Assembly: GCA_017311185.1 (NCBI GenBank) | Contig: JAESUZ010002615.1 | Location: 1 to 64,000 of the forward strand | Direction of reading: 5' to 3' | DNA from: Proteles cristata cristata | Lineage: Eukaryota > Chordata > Mammalia > Carnivora > Hyaenidae | DNA length: 64,000 nt | Shown: piece after piece, positions 25,824 through 37,850 of the stretch | Layout of the letters: each line of letters opens with the position of its first letter | How positions within the stretch are numbered: position 1 is the stretch's first letter | The notes under the pieces: generated by a model | Database searches by the model: none | What the model saw: only the letters and a program-made list of their open reading frames with translations | Told to the model about the DNA's origin: nothing | Translations under genes and position numbers: made by a program

Positions 25824-26281
25824 TTTGAATGCTGGATACCTTTTCATGTTGCTTCCAGAAACACATTCTTAGTGTTACTGATTACAGGTATGATTAATAA
25901 GTGACACTTAAGCTCAGAAGCAGGTGTACCTTGCAGTGGCAGAGTGGGGATGCATTAATGAAACATAGGGACTTGGGGCAGTGGTAGGTGGCCTTGGATG
26001 TAACCCAGAGGGAGGATGAGCAAGAGTTCCCACCGTTTCAAGTGACGATGTTTGAATGCCAGGTGGAGACAGAGATGAAAGTTGGGGGGTGGAGGCATCC
26101 CCTGGACTTTAACTTGTTGAGTGGATGAGCTGGGACAGTCTTACATTCTAGGGGAGGTCTAGCTACTGGAGGTGACGGCTGTGTCAGGGGGTAAGTGATG
26201 CAAAAAGAACTCCAGGGGCAATCTGAAAAGGAGCTGGTGGTGGTGGTACTATGGGCATTTGTAAAGCAGTGGTTGGAACTG

Positions 26282-26435
26282 GTAAAAGAGCAGTGTGAAC
26301 CAGGAGCTAAATATGGACACATTGAAAATCATGTTGCTACCATCCTGTCTTGCTATATTGTTATAGAATATAGTGACTCAGAAGACGATTCAGAATTTGA
26401 TGGAGTTAACTAGTTGGAGTAAGAAAAATACATTG
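26282..26435 (+). repeat. Right arm of 154-bp inverted repeat
   Basis: Counterpart of 25670-25823 in opposite orientation, with a spacer of 458 bp. On the plus strand it reads [20 protein letters not shown], then ...[15 protein letters not shown] and a stop. Confidence 0.9.
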
Positions 26436-26896
26436 AGTCAGGAGAGGGAGAGAGGTGAAGTCATTGAAGCTCTTCATGAAAAAGTTGAGAAGGCAGAAGG
26501 AAGAAGTGGTAGTGGAAGCATGTGTGTGTGATTCACAACACAGGTAGGCTGTCTGTCACTGGTGACAGGGTGATTTTCTCTCAAACCTCATAACAAAACC
26601 AGTACAGGTAGGTGTGGGTCTCACTTCTGCTCCATGCAGTGGTGGAGGTGGAGGTGGCTCATGTGGCCTAAGACTTTCCTCACAGTTCACTCACTGGACA
26701 AGGTAATGGGCCAATAGTAACTTCAGTCTCCTTCTGTAAGAGGTTAGCAACATCTTCAGGCAGTTCTGGACCTTGGGCCAGATTCTGCTATTCCTCTGTC
26801 TGCCATGAGGCACACGTGGCTCTTTTATGAGACGTAGGTTTTTCTGCGTCTGCTTCCTCATTTCCCTCTTTTTATCTCTATATCTTACAGTATTTT

Positions 26897-27109
26897 TTTT
26901 CTAAATGTTTTATTTATTTCTAGGAGAGAGAGAGACAGCGTGAGCAAGGGAGGGTCAGAGAGAGAGGGAGTCACAGACTCTGAAACAGGCTCCAGGCTCT
27001 GAGCTGGCAGTCAGCACAGAGCCCGACACGGGGCTCAAACCCACGAACCGTGAGATCATGACCTAAGCGAAAATCGGTCGCTTAACCGACTAAGCCACCC
27101 AGGCGACCC
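26897..27109 (-). mobile_element. CAN SINE, young subfamily
   Basis: Antisense copy with the 'tttatttctaggagagagag' tail. A perfect 16-bp duplication, tatcttacagtatttt, flanks it at 26881-26896 and 27110-27125. Confidence 0.96.
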
Positions 27110-27164
27110 TATCTTACAGTATTTTCTTTCTTTCTGTAGACCAAAGAAATATGAAGGACTAGTA

Positions 27165-27248
27165 TAAGCTTGCCCATTTTTAAATTGGGCTGTCTTTTAT
27201 AACTGAGTTGTAAGAATCTTTTATATGTTCTAGATAAAAGTCCTTTGT
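27165..27248 (-). mobile_element. Ancient L1 fragment, left part
   Basis: 'ttgtaagaatcttttatatg' reads antisense to old L1 ORF2. The match resumes at 34640 on the far side of the younger L1, so this is the split host element. Confidence 0.6.
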
Positions 27249-28877
27249 GGGGAGGGGGCAAATGGCGGAGAAGTAAGGAGCTCCGTACTTGCACTCGCGC
27301 CCATACATCACACAGAAAAGATCTGAAGCCATTGGAAACCTTACAAAACCTGAGAGATTGGGAGAAAAAGGATGCAGAATCCACTGTGAAAGAGTTCTAA
27401 TGTGAGTGCAAACTGGGGAAGTAAAATCAGGCTGGTATCAGAAACTCCAGGGCTGTAGGCGATCCCCCTCTACCCTATACGGGGAGTGAGAGGGGAAAAA
27501 GAGAGAGTCTGAAACAGAAAAACCTCCGCTCGGGGGAAAAACCTCCACTTGGGGCATAGAAAGACCGTACTTGCCAAATACCTGCACACCAGGTCCCCTC
27601 ATGCCAACTGGTCCCAGGGGCCTGAGTGCACAGACTGCTTCTTTGTGCTGGCTCCTAGTGGCTGGACTTCAGAGTAGTGGCGCGCCTGCCACCATTGTCT
27701 TCCCGGGTGGCTTGGGACTCAGAAAGAGCCGTGCACGAGGACACGGGGCATCCGCACTCCTGGATGGCTGGAACTCTAGAGGGAAGGTAAAGAGCTAAAA
27801 ACTGGGAAACTGGGAAATTGTTTCGGGTGACGAGCCATAGAGGGACCTGGTTTTCCTCACTCCAGCGGGCTCCGGCTCAGCGCACCCGGCACGCAAGCCC
27901 CCGCCCATGCTCACCAGCCGGACCAGGGAAGGAAGAAGCAATTCTGACGCCAATCCCAGAGCGAGGTGGGAGGCCTGAAATTGCCCCAAGGGGATTGCCT
28001 GAGAAGTTGTGTCTAAGGCAATTTCAGCGGGGCGCACGGACTGGGATTTGGAGATTGGGACTGGCCAGAATTGAAGAGTGCAACCAACTTTGGCTGCGCC
28101 ACCACTACGGGGAGTTTACACGCCCAAAAAAGGGAGGTGCAGCGCTTGGTTCAAGAAGGGACTGGAGCACCGCCACTCTCCTCCCCACAACCGCCAAGGC
28201 AGAACTCCCGCCTGAGGCATTGGATCACGCCACGCCCATCCCTGCGTGAGAGCTGCACTCCTCGCTTTCTTTTTTTTTCTTTTTTTCTTCTTCTTTCTCT
28301 TTTCTATCTTTTTTCCCCAGTACACTGACCTGATTAACTCTGGTCGCCGGCTTGCTTAAACAATCACAACGAGTCCATTCTAGTCCATTCTATAGATGTA
28401 AATTCTACACCTAACGACATTTTCATCTCTTTTTCTCAGGAGTAATTAGACTATATAGCTTCTCTGGATAATACCAGCATCCTTTTCTCACCTATCCAAC
28501 CATATTCTACCCTTTACTTCTTTGAAAAAAGCTTCGTATCCCTTCTGCTTGTTCATTCTATTTCCAATTTTGCCTCATCCCCGGCCTGTCTTCTCTCTCT
28601 TTCTCTATGCTCTTCAACCAACACTGCACATACACGGCTATTTAACTATAGCTGGGAAATCCGGGTATATGCTTTAAACCGTTCTTTGTCCATAGGCTTT
28701 CTTCTTTTTTCCTTTTTGACCCTTTTATGTATTTTATACTCCCTATTATTCCTCCTCTTCCTCCGTCTTTTCTCTTAACTTTTTTGTTTTCCCGCTTGCT
28801 TTGCATGTTAGTTGAATTAGCCTGTGCGTTTGTTTGCTCCTGCTCCCTGTGTGCTTGTCTGTCTGTTTTCTATTCCA

Positions 28878-30006
28878 TGGCTACCTCAAGAAACAAGCCA
28901 GAGTACACAAGGTGGAGAGACCCAAATATCACTATGAAAAGGAAAATAAAATAACCAAGGTCCCACAAGAGAGACCAAGAGATACCATTCAAAAAACACT
29001 CTCTGAAAGGATGGGCCCTGGAAAGTCAAAGAGTCTTCTTGGATATAGCAGCACTCATAGATACAGAGAGCATAACACGTCTTTAAAACCAACAAGAGCC
29101 GGAAAGCTCACTAAAATGATGAAACAAAGGAGCACTCCTCCAAAGAAACTCCAAGAAAAAATGACAGGTAATGAACTGCTCAAAACAGATATCAGCAGCA
29201 TAACTGAACAAGATTTTAGAATCATAATGGTAATATTAATAGCTGGGCTTGAAAAAAACATAGGGGACATCAAATAAACTATGGCTACACACAGAATGGA
29301 AAACAAAAATAGGCATGAAGAATTAAAAAATGCGATAAATGAGATACATAATAAACTAGAGGCCTCTAATGCACAGATTGAGAGGCAGAAAGGAGAATAA
29401 GTGATTTAGAAGACACCATGATAGAAAAACAGGAGGCTGACAAAAAAAGAGACAAACTGAACCAGGAACAGGAAAGAATTTCTTGAGAGCTCAGCGACAC
29501 TGTCAAATGCAACAATATCCGTATCATAAGATACAGAAGAGGAACTGAGAGGGAAAGGTGCTGAAGGAGTCCTGGAACATATTATAGCAGAGAACTTCCC
29601 CGACCTGGGAAAGCAAGTAAATGTGGAAATACAAGAGGCTCAGAGGACTCCCCTCAGACGTAACTTGAATCGAACTTCTGCACAACATATCATAGTAAAA
29701 ATGGCAAAATTCAAGGACAAAGAGAGAATTTGGAAAGCAGCTATGGAGAAAAGGGCTCTAACATACAAAATGAAACCTATCAGAGTGGTGACAGACCTAT
29801 CTACTGACACATGGCAGGCCAGAAAGGAATGACAGGAGGTCTTCAATGTGATGAACAGTAAAATTATGCAGCCAAGAATCCTCTATCCAGCAACCCTGTC
29901 ATTCAGAATAGAAGGAGAAATAAAAACCTTTCCAAATAAACAGAAATTGAAAGAATTTGTCACCACTAAGCCAACCCTACAAGAAATCCTGAGGGGGATG
30001 CTCTGA
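28878..30006 (+). pseudogene. L1 ORF1 (RNA-binding protein), disrupted
   Basis: The frame opens MATSRNKPEYTRWRDPNITM and shows an ITEQDF...IAGLEK stretch and a C-terminal part ending LRGML before TGA at 30004-30006. In-frame stops, for example at 29275-29277, and frameshifts break it. In active L1s this protein coats L1 RNA as a coiled-coil trimer; here it is only a fossil of that frame. Confidence 0.85.
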
Positions 30007-31268
30007 AGGAATTGTTGCAAGGAACAAAGATACCAGAGACACCACCACAAACATGAACGCTACAAAAGATACAAAGACTCTAAACCCACATATTTCAATA
30101 ATAACACTGAATGTAAATGGGCTGAATGCTCCAATCAAAAGACATAGGGTAGCAGAATGGATAAAAAAAAACCAAAATCCATCTATATGCTGTCTACAAG
30201 AAACTCATTTTAGACTGGAAGATACCTTCAGATTAAAAGTAAGGGGATGGAGAAATATATATCATGCTACAGGAAATCAAAAGAAAGCCGGAGTAGCTAT
30301 ACTTATATCAGACACACTGGACTTTAAATTGAAGACAATAACAAGAGATGAAGAAGGGCACTACATAATAATTTCAGGGTCCGTCCATCAGGAAGAACTA
30401 ACAATCATAAATGTCTATGCACCGAATATGGGAGCACCTAAATATTTAAAACAATTAATCACAAACAGAAACAAGCTTATAGATACGAATGTGCTAATAG
30501 CAGGGAACTTTAATACTCCGCTTACAGCAATGGGTAGGTCAAACAGACAGAAAATCACTAAGAAATAATGGACTTGAAAGACACATTGGACCAGATGGAT
30601 CTGATGGATATATTTAGAACTCTACATCCTGAGGCCAGGATATTACTTTCTTCTCAAGTGCGCATGGCACATTCTCTAAGATAGATCACATACTGGGACA
30701 TAAAGCAGCCCTCAATAAATATAAAAGAATTGAGATCATACCATGCACACTGTCAGATCATAACGCTTTGAAACTTGAAATCAATCACAGGAAGAAGTCT
30801 GCAAAACCTCCAAAAACATGGAGGTTAAAGAACACCCTAGTAAAGAATGAATGGGCCAATTAGGCAATTAGAGATGAAATTAAAAAATATATGGAAACAA
30901 ATGAAACTGAGAACACAACAATCCAAAATCTAATGTCTGCGGCAAAGGCAGTCCTAAGAGGAAAGTACATAGCTCTCCAGGCCTATTTCAAGAGATTAGA
31001 AAAAGCGCAAGTCCAAAATCTAACAGCTATCTAAAGGAACTAGAGGCAGAGCAACAAGAACGCCCTAAATCCAGTAAGAAGAGAATTAGTAAAAATTAGA
31101 GCAGAAATAAACAACATAGAGACCAAAGAAACAATTGAACAGATCAATGAAACCAAGAGTTGGTTATTTGAATTAATAGACAAAATTGACAAGCCTCTAG
31201 CCAGACTTAACAAAAAGTAAAGAGAGTGCAACCAAACAGACAGAATTATGAATGAAAATGCACTTATT

Positions 31269-31492
31269 GGGGCGCCTGGGTGGCTTAGTCGGTTAAGCGT
31301 CCGACTTTCGCTAAGGTCATGATCTCGCGGTTCGTGGGTTCGAGCCCCGCGTCGGGCTCTGTGCTGACTGCCAGCTCAGACCTGGAGCCTGTTTCAGTCT
31401 GTGACTCCCTCTCTCTCTGACCCTCCCCTGCTCACGCTGTCTCTCTCTCTCCTAGAAATAAAAATAAAAAATAAAAATAAAAAAAAAGAAAA
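31269..31492 (+). mobile_element. CAN SINE in L1 ORF2 (first)
   Basis: Near-consensus young copy with intact box A-like (tggcttagtcgg) and box B-like (gggttcgagcccc) sequences. A perfect 15-bp duplication, gaaaatgcacttatt, lies at 31254-31268 and 31493-31507. Confidence 0.97.
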
Positions 31493-33795
31493 GAAAATGC
31501 ACTTATTACAACCAACCCCTCAGAAATACAAGTAATTATCAGGGAATACTATGAAAAATTATATGCCAACAAATTGGACAATTTAGAAGAAATGGACAAA
31601 TTCCTAAACACACATTCACTACCAAAATTCACACGGGAAGAAATAGAAAACCTGAACAGACCCATGACGAGTGAAGAAATCGAATCAGTGATCAAAAATC
31701 TCCCAACAAATAAGAGCCCTGGACCTGATGGCTTCCCGGGGGATTTCTACCAAACATTTAAAACAGAATTAATCCCAATTCTTCTCAAGCTATTCCAAAA
31801 AATAGAAATCGAAGGAAAACTCCTGGACTCATTTTATGAAGTCAGCATCACTTGATTCCCAAGCCAGACAGGGATGCAACAAAAAAAGAGAACTATAGGC
31901 TAATATCCTTGATGAATATGGATGCAAAAATCCTCAACAAGATCCTTGCAAATCGAATCCAGCAGCATATAAAAAGAATTATCCACCAGGATCAAGTGGA
32001 ATTCATTCCTGTGTTACAGTGCTGGTTCAACATTCGCAAATCAATCAATGGGATACATCATATGAATAAAAGAAAAGATAAAAACTATATGATCCTGTCA
32101 ATAGATGCAGAAAAAGCATTTTCTGCAGCTTCCCTTCTTAATAAAGTCTCTCGAGAAAGTTGGGATAGAAGGAGCCTACTTAAACAATATCAAAGCCATC
32201 TATGAGAAGCCTTCAGCTAACATCATCCTCAACGGGGAAAAACTGAGAGCTTTCCCCCTGAGATCAGGAACACGACAGGGATGTCCACTCTCACCATTGT
32301 TGTTTAACATAGTGCTGAAAGTCCTAGCATCAGCCATCAGACAACAAAATGAAATCAAAGGCATCTGAATTGGCAAAGAGGAAGTCAAACTTTCACTCTT
32401 CGCAGATGACATGATACTCTACATCGAAAACCCGACAGACTCCACCAGAAGCCTACTAGAACCGATCCAAGAATTCAGCCAAGTGGCAGGGTACAAAATC
32501 AACATACAGAAATCGGTTGCATTTTTATACACCAACAATGAAGCAACAGAAAGAGAAATCAGGAAACTGATCCCATTCACAATTGCAGAAAAAACCATAA
32601 AATACCTCAGAATAAACCTAACCAAGCATACAAGAGATCTGTATGATGAAAACTATAGATAACTTATGAAGGAAATTGAAGATGACACAAAGAAATGGAA
32701 AAACATTCCATGCTCATGGATAGGAAAAATAAATATAGTTAAGATGTCATAACTACCCAAACCACTCTACACATTCAATGTAATCCCAATCAAAATTGCA
32801 CCACTATACTTCTCAAAACTAGAACAAACTATCCTAAAATTTGTATGGAACCACAAAAGACCCTGAAGAGCCAAAGTAATACTGAAAAATAAAACCAAAA
32901 CGGGAGGTATCACCATCCCAGACTTTAGCCTCTAACAAAGCTGTCATCATCAAGACAGTATGGTATTGGCACAAAAACAGACACATAGACCAATGGAACA
33001 GAATTGAGAACTCAGAAGTGGACCCAAAAGTATACAGCCAACTAATCTTTGACAGAGCAGGAAGAATACCCAATGGAAAAAAGAGAGCCTTTTTAACAGA
33101 TGGTGTTGGGAGAACTGGACAGCAACATGCAGAAGAATGAAACTAGATCATTTTGTCACACCATGCACAAAAATAAACTCAAAATGGATAAAGGACCTGA
33201 ACGTGAGACAGGAAACTATCAACACCCTAGAGGAGAAAGCAGGAAACAACCTCATTGACCTCCACCGCAGCAACTTCTTACTTGACACATCCCCAAAAGC
33301 AAGGGAATCAAGAGCAAAAATAAACGATTGGGACCTCATCCAGATTAAAAGCTTCTACACAGCAAAGGGAAAAACCCACAAAACTAATAGGCAACCAATG
33401 GAATGCGAAAAAATAGTTGCAAATGACATATCAGATAAAGGGCGAGTATCTAGAATCTATAAGGAACTCACCAAACTGCACACCTGAAAAACAAACAACC
33501 CAGTGAAGAAATGTGCAGAAGATATGAACAGACACTTCTCCAAAGAGGACATCCAGATGGCCAACAGACACATGGAACGATGCTCAGCATCCCTCCTCAT
33601 CAGGGAAATACAAAACAAAACCACACTTAGATACCTCCTCACACCAGTCAGAGTGGCTAAAATGGGCAAATCAGAGGACTCTAGATGCTGGTGAGGATGT
33701 GGAGAAACGGGCACCCTCCTACACTGTTGTTAGGAATGTAAACTGGTGCCGCCCATTTGGAAAACAGTGTCGAGGTTCCTAAAAAAGTTAAAAAT

Positions 33796-34036
33796 TGGGG
33801 CGCCTGGGTGGCTTAGTCGGTTAAGCATCCGAGTTTCGCTTAGGTCATGATCTCGTGGTTCGTGGGTTTGAGCCCCACGTCAGGCTCTGTGCTGACTGCC
33901 AGCTTATAGCCTGGAGCCTGTTTCGGTCTTTGACTCCCTCTCTTTCTGACCCTCCCCTGCTCACACTGTCTCTCTCTGTGTTTCTCTGTCTCTCTCTCTT
34001 TCCTGGAAATAAATAAAAAACATTAAAAAATTTTTT
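33796..34036 (+). mobile_element. CAN SINE in L1 ORF2 (second)
   Basis: Plus-strand copy with somewhat more changes and a longer CT tail. A 14-bp duplication, aaaaagttaaaaat, lies at 33782-33795 and 34037-34050. Confidence 0.96.
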
Positions 34037-34639
34037 AAAAAGTTAAAAATAGAACTCCCCTATGACCCAGCAATAGCACTGCTAGGAATTTACCCAAGGG
34101 ATACAGGAGTGCTGATCCATAAGGGCACATGTACCCCAATGTTCATAGCAGCACTCAACAATAGCTAAAACATGGAAAGAGTGTAAGCGTCATCAACAGA
34201 TGAATGGATCAAGAAGATGTGGTTTATCTATACCATGGAATACTACATGGCAATGAGGAAGAATGAAATCTGGCCATGTGTAGCAACATGGGTGGACCTT
34301 GAGGGTGTTATGCTGAGCGAAATAAGTCAGGCAGAGAAGGACAAATATCATATGTTTGCACGTATAGGAGGATTAGGAGGAACTTAACTGAGGAACAAGG
34401 GGAAGAAGAAGAGGAGAAATGGAGGGGGAAAGGGAGAGAGGCAAACCATGAGAGACTCTTGAATGCTGAGAAAAACTGAGAACTGATGGATATGGGGGGA
34501 GGGGGGATGGGCATGGAGGAGGACACTCGTGGGGATGAGCACTGGGTGTTACGTGGAAACTAATTTGACAATAAACTATTTGTAAAAATAAATAAATAAA
34601 ATAAATAAAATAAAATAAATCAAAAAAATAGTCCTTTGT

Positions 34640-34800
34640 CAAGTACTTTCACATGTTTCTCCTTATTCTGAGGGGTTTTTTTTTTCACTGTCTTCATAGG
34701 GTCATTTGAAGCACAAAATTTTTCCATTTTGATGAAATTTAATTAATCTATTTTTTTTATTTTGTTGTTTGTGCTTTTACCACTGTTCTTAATGCTGCTG
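34640..34800 (-). mobile_element. Ancient L1 fragment, right part
   Basis: 'gtcatttgaagcacaaaatt' and 'ttgatgaaatttaattaatc' continue the antisense old L1 interrupted at 27248. Confidence 0.65.
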
Positions 34801-35125
34801 GTCTTGAAGGCATAGCTTCTCTTTTTCGGCTTTATAAGCTCCTCCACAGCCTTCATATTTGCTAGTGATGCTCTCCCAACTTTCCTCCTAACTTTCATAG
34901 CACATAAAGCACTGGCCACATCACATGGTAAGTATTTATTTCTTCCCCAAGATGATGGGCTGCTTCTGGTGAGGGACTTTCATCAATTCTGGGTTCTCTC
35001 TAGTTACATCTATGCTGATGGGTAGAGGCATCAGTTTCTGCCTTCTCTTCCAGTTTTGGGTCCCAAGTAATCTTCAAACGTCATCCCACACATAGAGAAT
35101 AGTGCCATTAAACAAAGACAACATT
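34801..35125. other. Unannotated stretch
   Basis: No gene or repeat recognised. Confidence 0.4.
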
Positions 35126-35144
35126 AAGATTGTAATGATAATAA

Positions 35145-35358
35145 GGGGTGCCTGGGTGGCTTAGTCGGTTGAGCGTCCGACTTTCGCTTGGGTCACGATC
35201 TCGCGGTTCGTGGGTTCGAGCCCCGCGTCGGGCTCTGTGCTGACTGCCGGCTCAGAGCCTGGAGCCTGCTTCAGTCTGTGACTCCCTCTCTCTCTGACCC
35301 TCCCCTGCTCACGCTGTCTCTCTCTCTCTCCTAGAAATAAATAAAACATTAAAAAAAA
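35145..35358 (+). mobile_element. CAN SINE, young subfamily
   Basis: Close to consensus, with the 'cctagaaataaataaaaca' tail. A 19-bp perfect duplication, aagattgtaatgataataa, lies at 35126-35144 and 35359-35377. Confidence 0.97.
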
Positions 35359-35455
35359 AAGATTGTAATGATAATAAATATTTTAAGGATTTTTGCTTTT
35401 TCAATAGAAGTTTATATTGACTTGTTCTTTGTGTGGTTATCATGTGTAGTATGTG

Positions 35456-35457
<2 letters not shown>

Positions 35458-35497
<40 letters not shown>
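35458..35497. repeat. (GT)n microsatellite
   Basis: About 20 GT units. Confidence 0.95.
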
Positions 35498-35500
<3 letters not shown>

Positions 35501-36588
35501 GTAAGTTTAAGAATTCTGTACGCTTTCACCAATTGGTTACCAAGGCTTAAGGTGGAAAGCCGCCTCCACAGGATGAAAGCATCTGAGAAGTTAGAAGTGG
35601 AAAGCTGCTACCTGGCGAAAGTACCCAAGATTAGCTAGTGGAAAGGGTGCCTTGTTAGCCTTGAGGCAGCAGGCTCCAGCAATCTTAAACTTTGGAGATA
35701 ACAGCTACTTCGCTCTATTGCACACAGAGAAACACTATGCATCTAGCCTCTGGCACCAATACAGCATTGTGCTTTAATCTCAACTTCTAATGCCACTCGC
35801 CCCCAAAACCTTTGTTTCTTACACACACAAATTAAGGGTCACTATCTTATTGTTTCCTTCTGCACATTCACCATATATGTAAGTATGTAAAAAACCTTGA
35901 GATCTCAATAAATACAGAGACAAAATCCCTGTTCAGGGCTCCTGTCTGTTCTTGGATATTAAACTCTTCATATTAAATTCTGCATCCTCTCTCCTGCTGG
36001 GCAAGAGAGGACTCCAGACTCAAAGTCTGTGACATATGTGTGTTTGTGTATCGAGTCAGAGTCCACCTTACTCGAATTATTTGTACGCAAACAACAGCAA
36101 CTGACCACAGTTAAGCTGAACTCAAAAACATTTTGTTTGAAGATACAGGGTAGCCCACAAAACTGAAAGAAAAGAGGAAGAGCTGGGGAAGAAAGTGACG
36201 CAGTTCCAGGAATCTAGGAAGAGTACCCAAAGGACAATCTCTCTCCAAATCACTTCTCTCAAGTTGAATAACAAATTCAGTGTCTGCCCATAATTAAAAT
36301 TCCAGGGCTGAGTATCTGACTGACTCATAATTTTACCCTTTGGACAGAAAAAGGTGGGGGTTTTTTATGGCTAATCCCATGAAATTGTATACACTTGGGG
36401 AAGGGCAGTTTGTCAAAGCAAAATTGAGATGGTAATAGTAGAAGGGGGAATTAGTGTTGGAAAGGTGAGAATATGTGTGTAGAAGAAGAAATAAAATAAA
36501 TACATAAACATCAATAATGAACAAGAAAATACTATAACTAGCTTAGAAGAGACAAAAATAAAATACTTTGAAGAGACTGAGCAAGGAA

Positions 36589-36589
<1 letters not shown>
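35498..36589. other. Unannotated intergenic stretch
   Basis: No gene or known repeat recognised. Confidence 0.4.

Positions 36590-36633
<44 letters not shown>
36590..36633. repeat. (CA)n microsatellite
   Basis: About 21 CA units. Confidence 0.95.
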
Positions 36634-36636
<3 letters not shown>

Positions 36637-36834
36637 TGGTAGCCCATAATGAATAATCTCACAAAGGAGATGACATGTAAGTTCCTCTTTCAAAGGAGAT
36701 TAGAGTTAGAGGGGCAGATAAGACTCAGACTGAGGAAATAGCCTCATTAAAAATGATGATCTTGGGGGTGGGGGGTGTATGTGTGATCTGTTTGGGGAAC
36801 AGAAACTAGGCCTGTTTGACTTTGCAGTGAGCAG

Positions 36835-37200
36835 CAATTTCTAAACATGTGCTTTGGGAATTCTTGGTGATCCCTGAGACTCTTTCAGGGAGCCTGCAAG
36901 TCAAAAACAGTTTTCATAATAATAAATTATATTTGCCTTTTACATACTCATTCTCTCAGGATTGTACAGCAGGATTTCCTGGAGCTATATTATCTGTGAT
37001 AATGCCATTGGTTTGATGACAGGTGGGATGATGGAATGAATATGAATGATTCTTGTGTTTTAAATTTTTCTCAGTTTTAATTTCTAATATGGAAAATACT
37101 GTTAAATATAACCCCCACAAGTAAAGTCTATTTGGGGGTTCTCAAAAAATTTTAAGAGTGTGTAGGGATCCTGAGACCACTAGTGGACCAGATGGGTTGA
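36835..37200. mobile_element. Probable hAT-type DNA transposon fossil
   Basis: 'tactcattctctcaggattg', 'ttctcagttttaatttctaa' and 'ttaagagtgtgtagggatcc' occur in this order in an old mammalian hAT-group element. The exact family is not assigned. Confidence 0.45.
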
Positions 37201-37850
37201 GAAATGGAGATATACTATGGTGGCTTTTTTAGTTTAGAGTTTTAAAAGGAGAGGTTGAGGTGGGAGATGGGTGTGTGCAAGAAAGCAGGCAGAGAGTGCA
37301 TGATCACTGGTGGGGGCCGGTGTGTGTTAAGCACGTGATCACATGTCAGATTCGGTCTTCTAGGCATTCTGTTGCTGTCAGGGCTTTTCTGGTCCTGTCA
37401 TTGCAAAACATCCTTGTCAATGTCTCAAGAAAGTGAGATAAAAAAGCACAAAGGGTTTCTGTTAGAGCTTTAGTTAATCGGCCTTGTCTATTTCAGGTTT
37501 TAACTGTTGAGGTCTATAGTTGAGCAAGAGTGGTAAAGGACAGCCAAGTCAAACCAGTGCTCAGAGTACCCTGATGTGTACAGACCTATGGCATTGACTA
37601 ATTGGTTGCAGTGTCCCTAGAAGTGAAATAGATAGGAAGCCTGCTAAATTCTTACTTGTATAAGCAGAGAAGTTCTAGGTCAAGTGAACAAAGTCTAAGC
37701 TCACTCATCAAAGCAGAGTTAGTCTCCTCACTCAATTATGAGATAGGAGGCAGTTGACAGACCTAGAATCTCAGAATGAAGGGATGCCAGGTCCCCTGGA
37801 GGACAGACTCCAGTAAACTATCAAACACATACTGTTAATCTCTCTCTCTC
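37201..37850. other. Unannotated stretch left of the ERV fossil
   Basis: No supportable feature. It could contain further degenerate retroviral sequence that I do not recognise. Confidence 0.35.

Larger units (their letters stand above)
25670..26880 (-). pseudogene. Probable processed pseudogene of a proline-rich protein
   Basis: On the minus strand, broken frames between about 26850 and 25670 show PELPEDVANLLQKETEVTIG near 26750, a Pro-run near 26650, a long Pro-rich part at 25830-26280 (for example VPPPPAPFQIAPGV) and an acidic Ser-rich end, [17 protein letters not shown] plus a stop, at about 25690. I do not recognise the parent gene. Stops, frameshifts and the lack of splice sites suggest a retrocopy. 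The block 26282-26435 is an inverted duplicate of the C-terminal coding end and interrupts the order. An A-rich tail is not obvious to the left of 25670, so the retrocopy interpretation is tentative. Confidence 0.5.
30053..34387 (+). pseudogene. L1 ORF2 (endonuclease/reverse transcriptase), disrupted
   Basis: It starts at ATG 30053. The N-terminal endonuclease is the longest intact part (171 codons, with LNVNGLNAPIKRHR and QETHFR). The RT domain is recognisable near 31850-32420 (for example [12 protein letters not shown] near 32275 and FADDMILY near 32400). The C-terminus ends at TAA 34385-34387. Many stops and frameshifts and two SINE insertions interrupt it. Confidence 0.9.
27249..34629 (+). 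mobile_element. Near full-length carnivore L1 (copy 1)
   Basis: It begins 'gggggcaaatggcggagaag', the same 5' start as the copy at 39836. It has a 5' UTR of about 1.6 kb, ORF1 (28878-30006), a 47-bp spacer, ORF2 (from 30053) and a 3' UTR with a G-rich tract, and ends in (A)n/(TAAA)n. A 10-bp duplication, agtcctttgt, lies at 27239-27248 and 34630-34639. Two CAN SINEs (31269-31492 and 33796-34036) are nested in ORF2. Both ORFs carry stops, so the copy is not competent. Confidence 0.95.

Noticed and set aside
26038..26322. 94-codon minus-strand frame as a gene
   Set aside because: It lies in the proline-rich pseudogene, in a frame that is broken on both sides and does not connect to the C-terminal peptide.
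25670..26435. Inverted repeat as a MITE or foldback DNA transposon
   Set aside because: The arms encode a stop-terminated peptide, there is no visible target duplication at the outer ends, and the inner region reads as continuing pseudogene sequence. Not excluded, but less likely.
30053..30568. Possible functional endonuclease gene
   Set aside because: It is only the N-terminal part of a broken L1 ORF2 in a SINE-interrupted copy.
31269..31345. tRNA-like sequence with box A and box B
   Set aside because: It is the tRNA-derived head of a CAN SINE, not a tRNA gene. The same applies to all other SINE heads listed.
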